Made by a program: the position numbers and the translations under genes. From Baffinella frigidus (Eukaryota; Cryptophyceae; Cryptomonadales; Baffinellaceae): a stretch of DNA of 14,617 nt. The stretch lies in assembly GCA_026770585.1 (NCBI GenBank), contig MU646721.1:90877-105493 (forward strand). The letters run 5' to 3'. The notes below the pieces were generated by a model, which saw only the letters and a list, made by a program, of their open reading frames with translations, did no database searches and was not told the DNA's origin. How positions within the stretch are numbered: the first letter of the stretch is position 1; each line of letters starts with the position of its first letter. Of the stretch, positions 14,346-14,617 are shown piece by piece.

Positions 14346-14529
14346 CAACCCTGATCCCTAATCCCTAATCCCTAATCCCTAAACCCTGAACCCTAAACCC
14401 TAAACTCTAAACCCTAAACCCTAAACCCTAAACCCTACACCAGATCTCACTCGCCTTTCCTGAACCCTAATCCCTGATTCCTAAACCCTGAACCCTAAAC
14501 CCTGAACCCTAAATTATAAACCCTAAACC
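14337..14529. repeat. Telomere-like CCCTAAA tract
   Basis: The cleanest CCCTAAA run of the window, C-rich on the plus strand, with interruptions at 14440-14460. Confidence 0.93.
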
Positions 14530-14554
14530 AGGTCTCGCTCGCCACCTTTTTCAT

Positions 14555-14617
14555 CTAGAGCTCCGCCTTTTTCATCTAGAGCTCCGCCTTTTTCATCTAG
14601 AGCTCCGCCTTTTTCAT
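14555..14617. repeat. 21-bp tandem repeat at the window end
   Basis: Three exact units of 21 bases beginning CTAGAGCTCCGCC and ending TTTTTCAT, continuing past the window edge. Confidence 0.95.

Larger units (their letters stand above)
13257..14617. other. No recognised gene; repeat-rich tail
   Basis: Contains the dispersed repeat 13334-13415, hairpins at 13623-13650 and 13699-13758, and the repeat arrays listed separately. The short ORFs here have no recognisable domain. Confidence 0.6.

Noticed and set aside
14337-14529. True chromosome end
   Set aside because: The repeats are degenerate, interrupted and followed by other repeats; similar tracts occur inside introns throughout, so this is interstitial.
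1-14617. tRNA, rRNA or transposase genes
   Set aside because: I found no cloverleaf, rRNA-like stretch or transposase motif; all mobile elements seen are short and non-coding.

Overview
This window looks like nuclear DNA of a microbial eukaryote. It is GC-rich in exons, full of introns, and carries long runs of degenerate plant/alga-type telomere-like repeats (CCCTAAA and variants) inside introns. Two genes can be recognised. They are arranged head to head around a 281-bp shared upstream region: on the minus strand, the first three exons of an RBM39/CC1-like splicing factor (1496 down to 552), and on the plus strand a mitochondrial-type tRNA 2-thiouridylase (TRMU/MnmA) whose nine supported exons run from 1778 to 12968. 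Several introns appear to use GC donors. Together with the TTTAGGG-type repeats this would fit a dinoflagellate or a related alga, but the lineage is an inference and not proven.

Layout: 1-551, no exon recognised; 552-1496, RBM39-like exons 3 to 1 (minus strand); 1497-1777, divergent promoter with two perfect 20-bp palindromes; 1778-2113, TRMU exon 1 (transit peptide plus PP-loop). Intron 1 holds a 167-bp foldback and telomere-like repeats. Intron 2 (2.5 kb) holds several inverted-repeat elements and a second copy of the RBM39/TRMU promoter and first exons, broken by three MITE-like insertions. Introns 3 to 8 (5550-12920) hold further foldback elements, microsatellites and telomere-like tracts. 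Beyond 12968 the C-terminal part of TRMU is not securely found; 13400-14617 is repeat-rich DNA with no recognised gene.

The most striking feature is systematic. Nearly every TRMU intron contains partial copies ('ghosts') of the neighbouring exon's end together with its splice-site sequence. Copies of exon starts lie upstream of the true exon, usually embedded in C-rich telomere-like repeats; copies of exon ends lie downstream. Exons 2, 4, 5, 6, 7 and 8 have 5'-end ghosts, and exons 2, 3, 4, 5, 6 and 8 have at least suggestive 3'-end ghosts. This points to intron growth by repeated local duplication of exon/intron junctions, with repeat tracts and MITE-like elements at the breakpoints. The ghosts also help define exon borders, because several copies end at the same base.

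The TRMU exons join in phase and keep the SGGVDSS PP-loop, both catalytic cysteine contexts (NPDVAC and GICF) and the GHYAR and YFLS motifs. The gene model is therefore well supported up to the start of the C-terminal domain.
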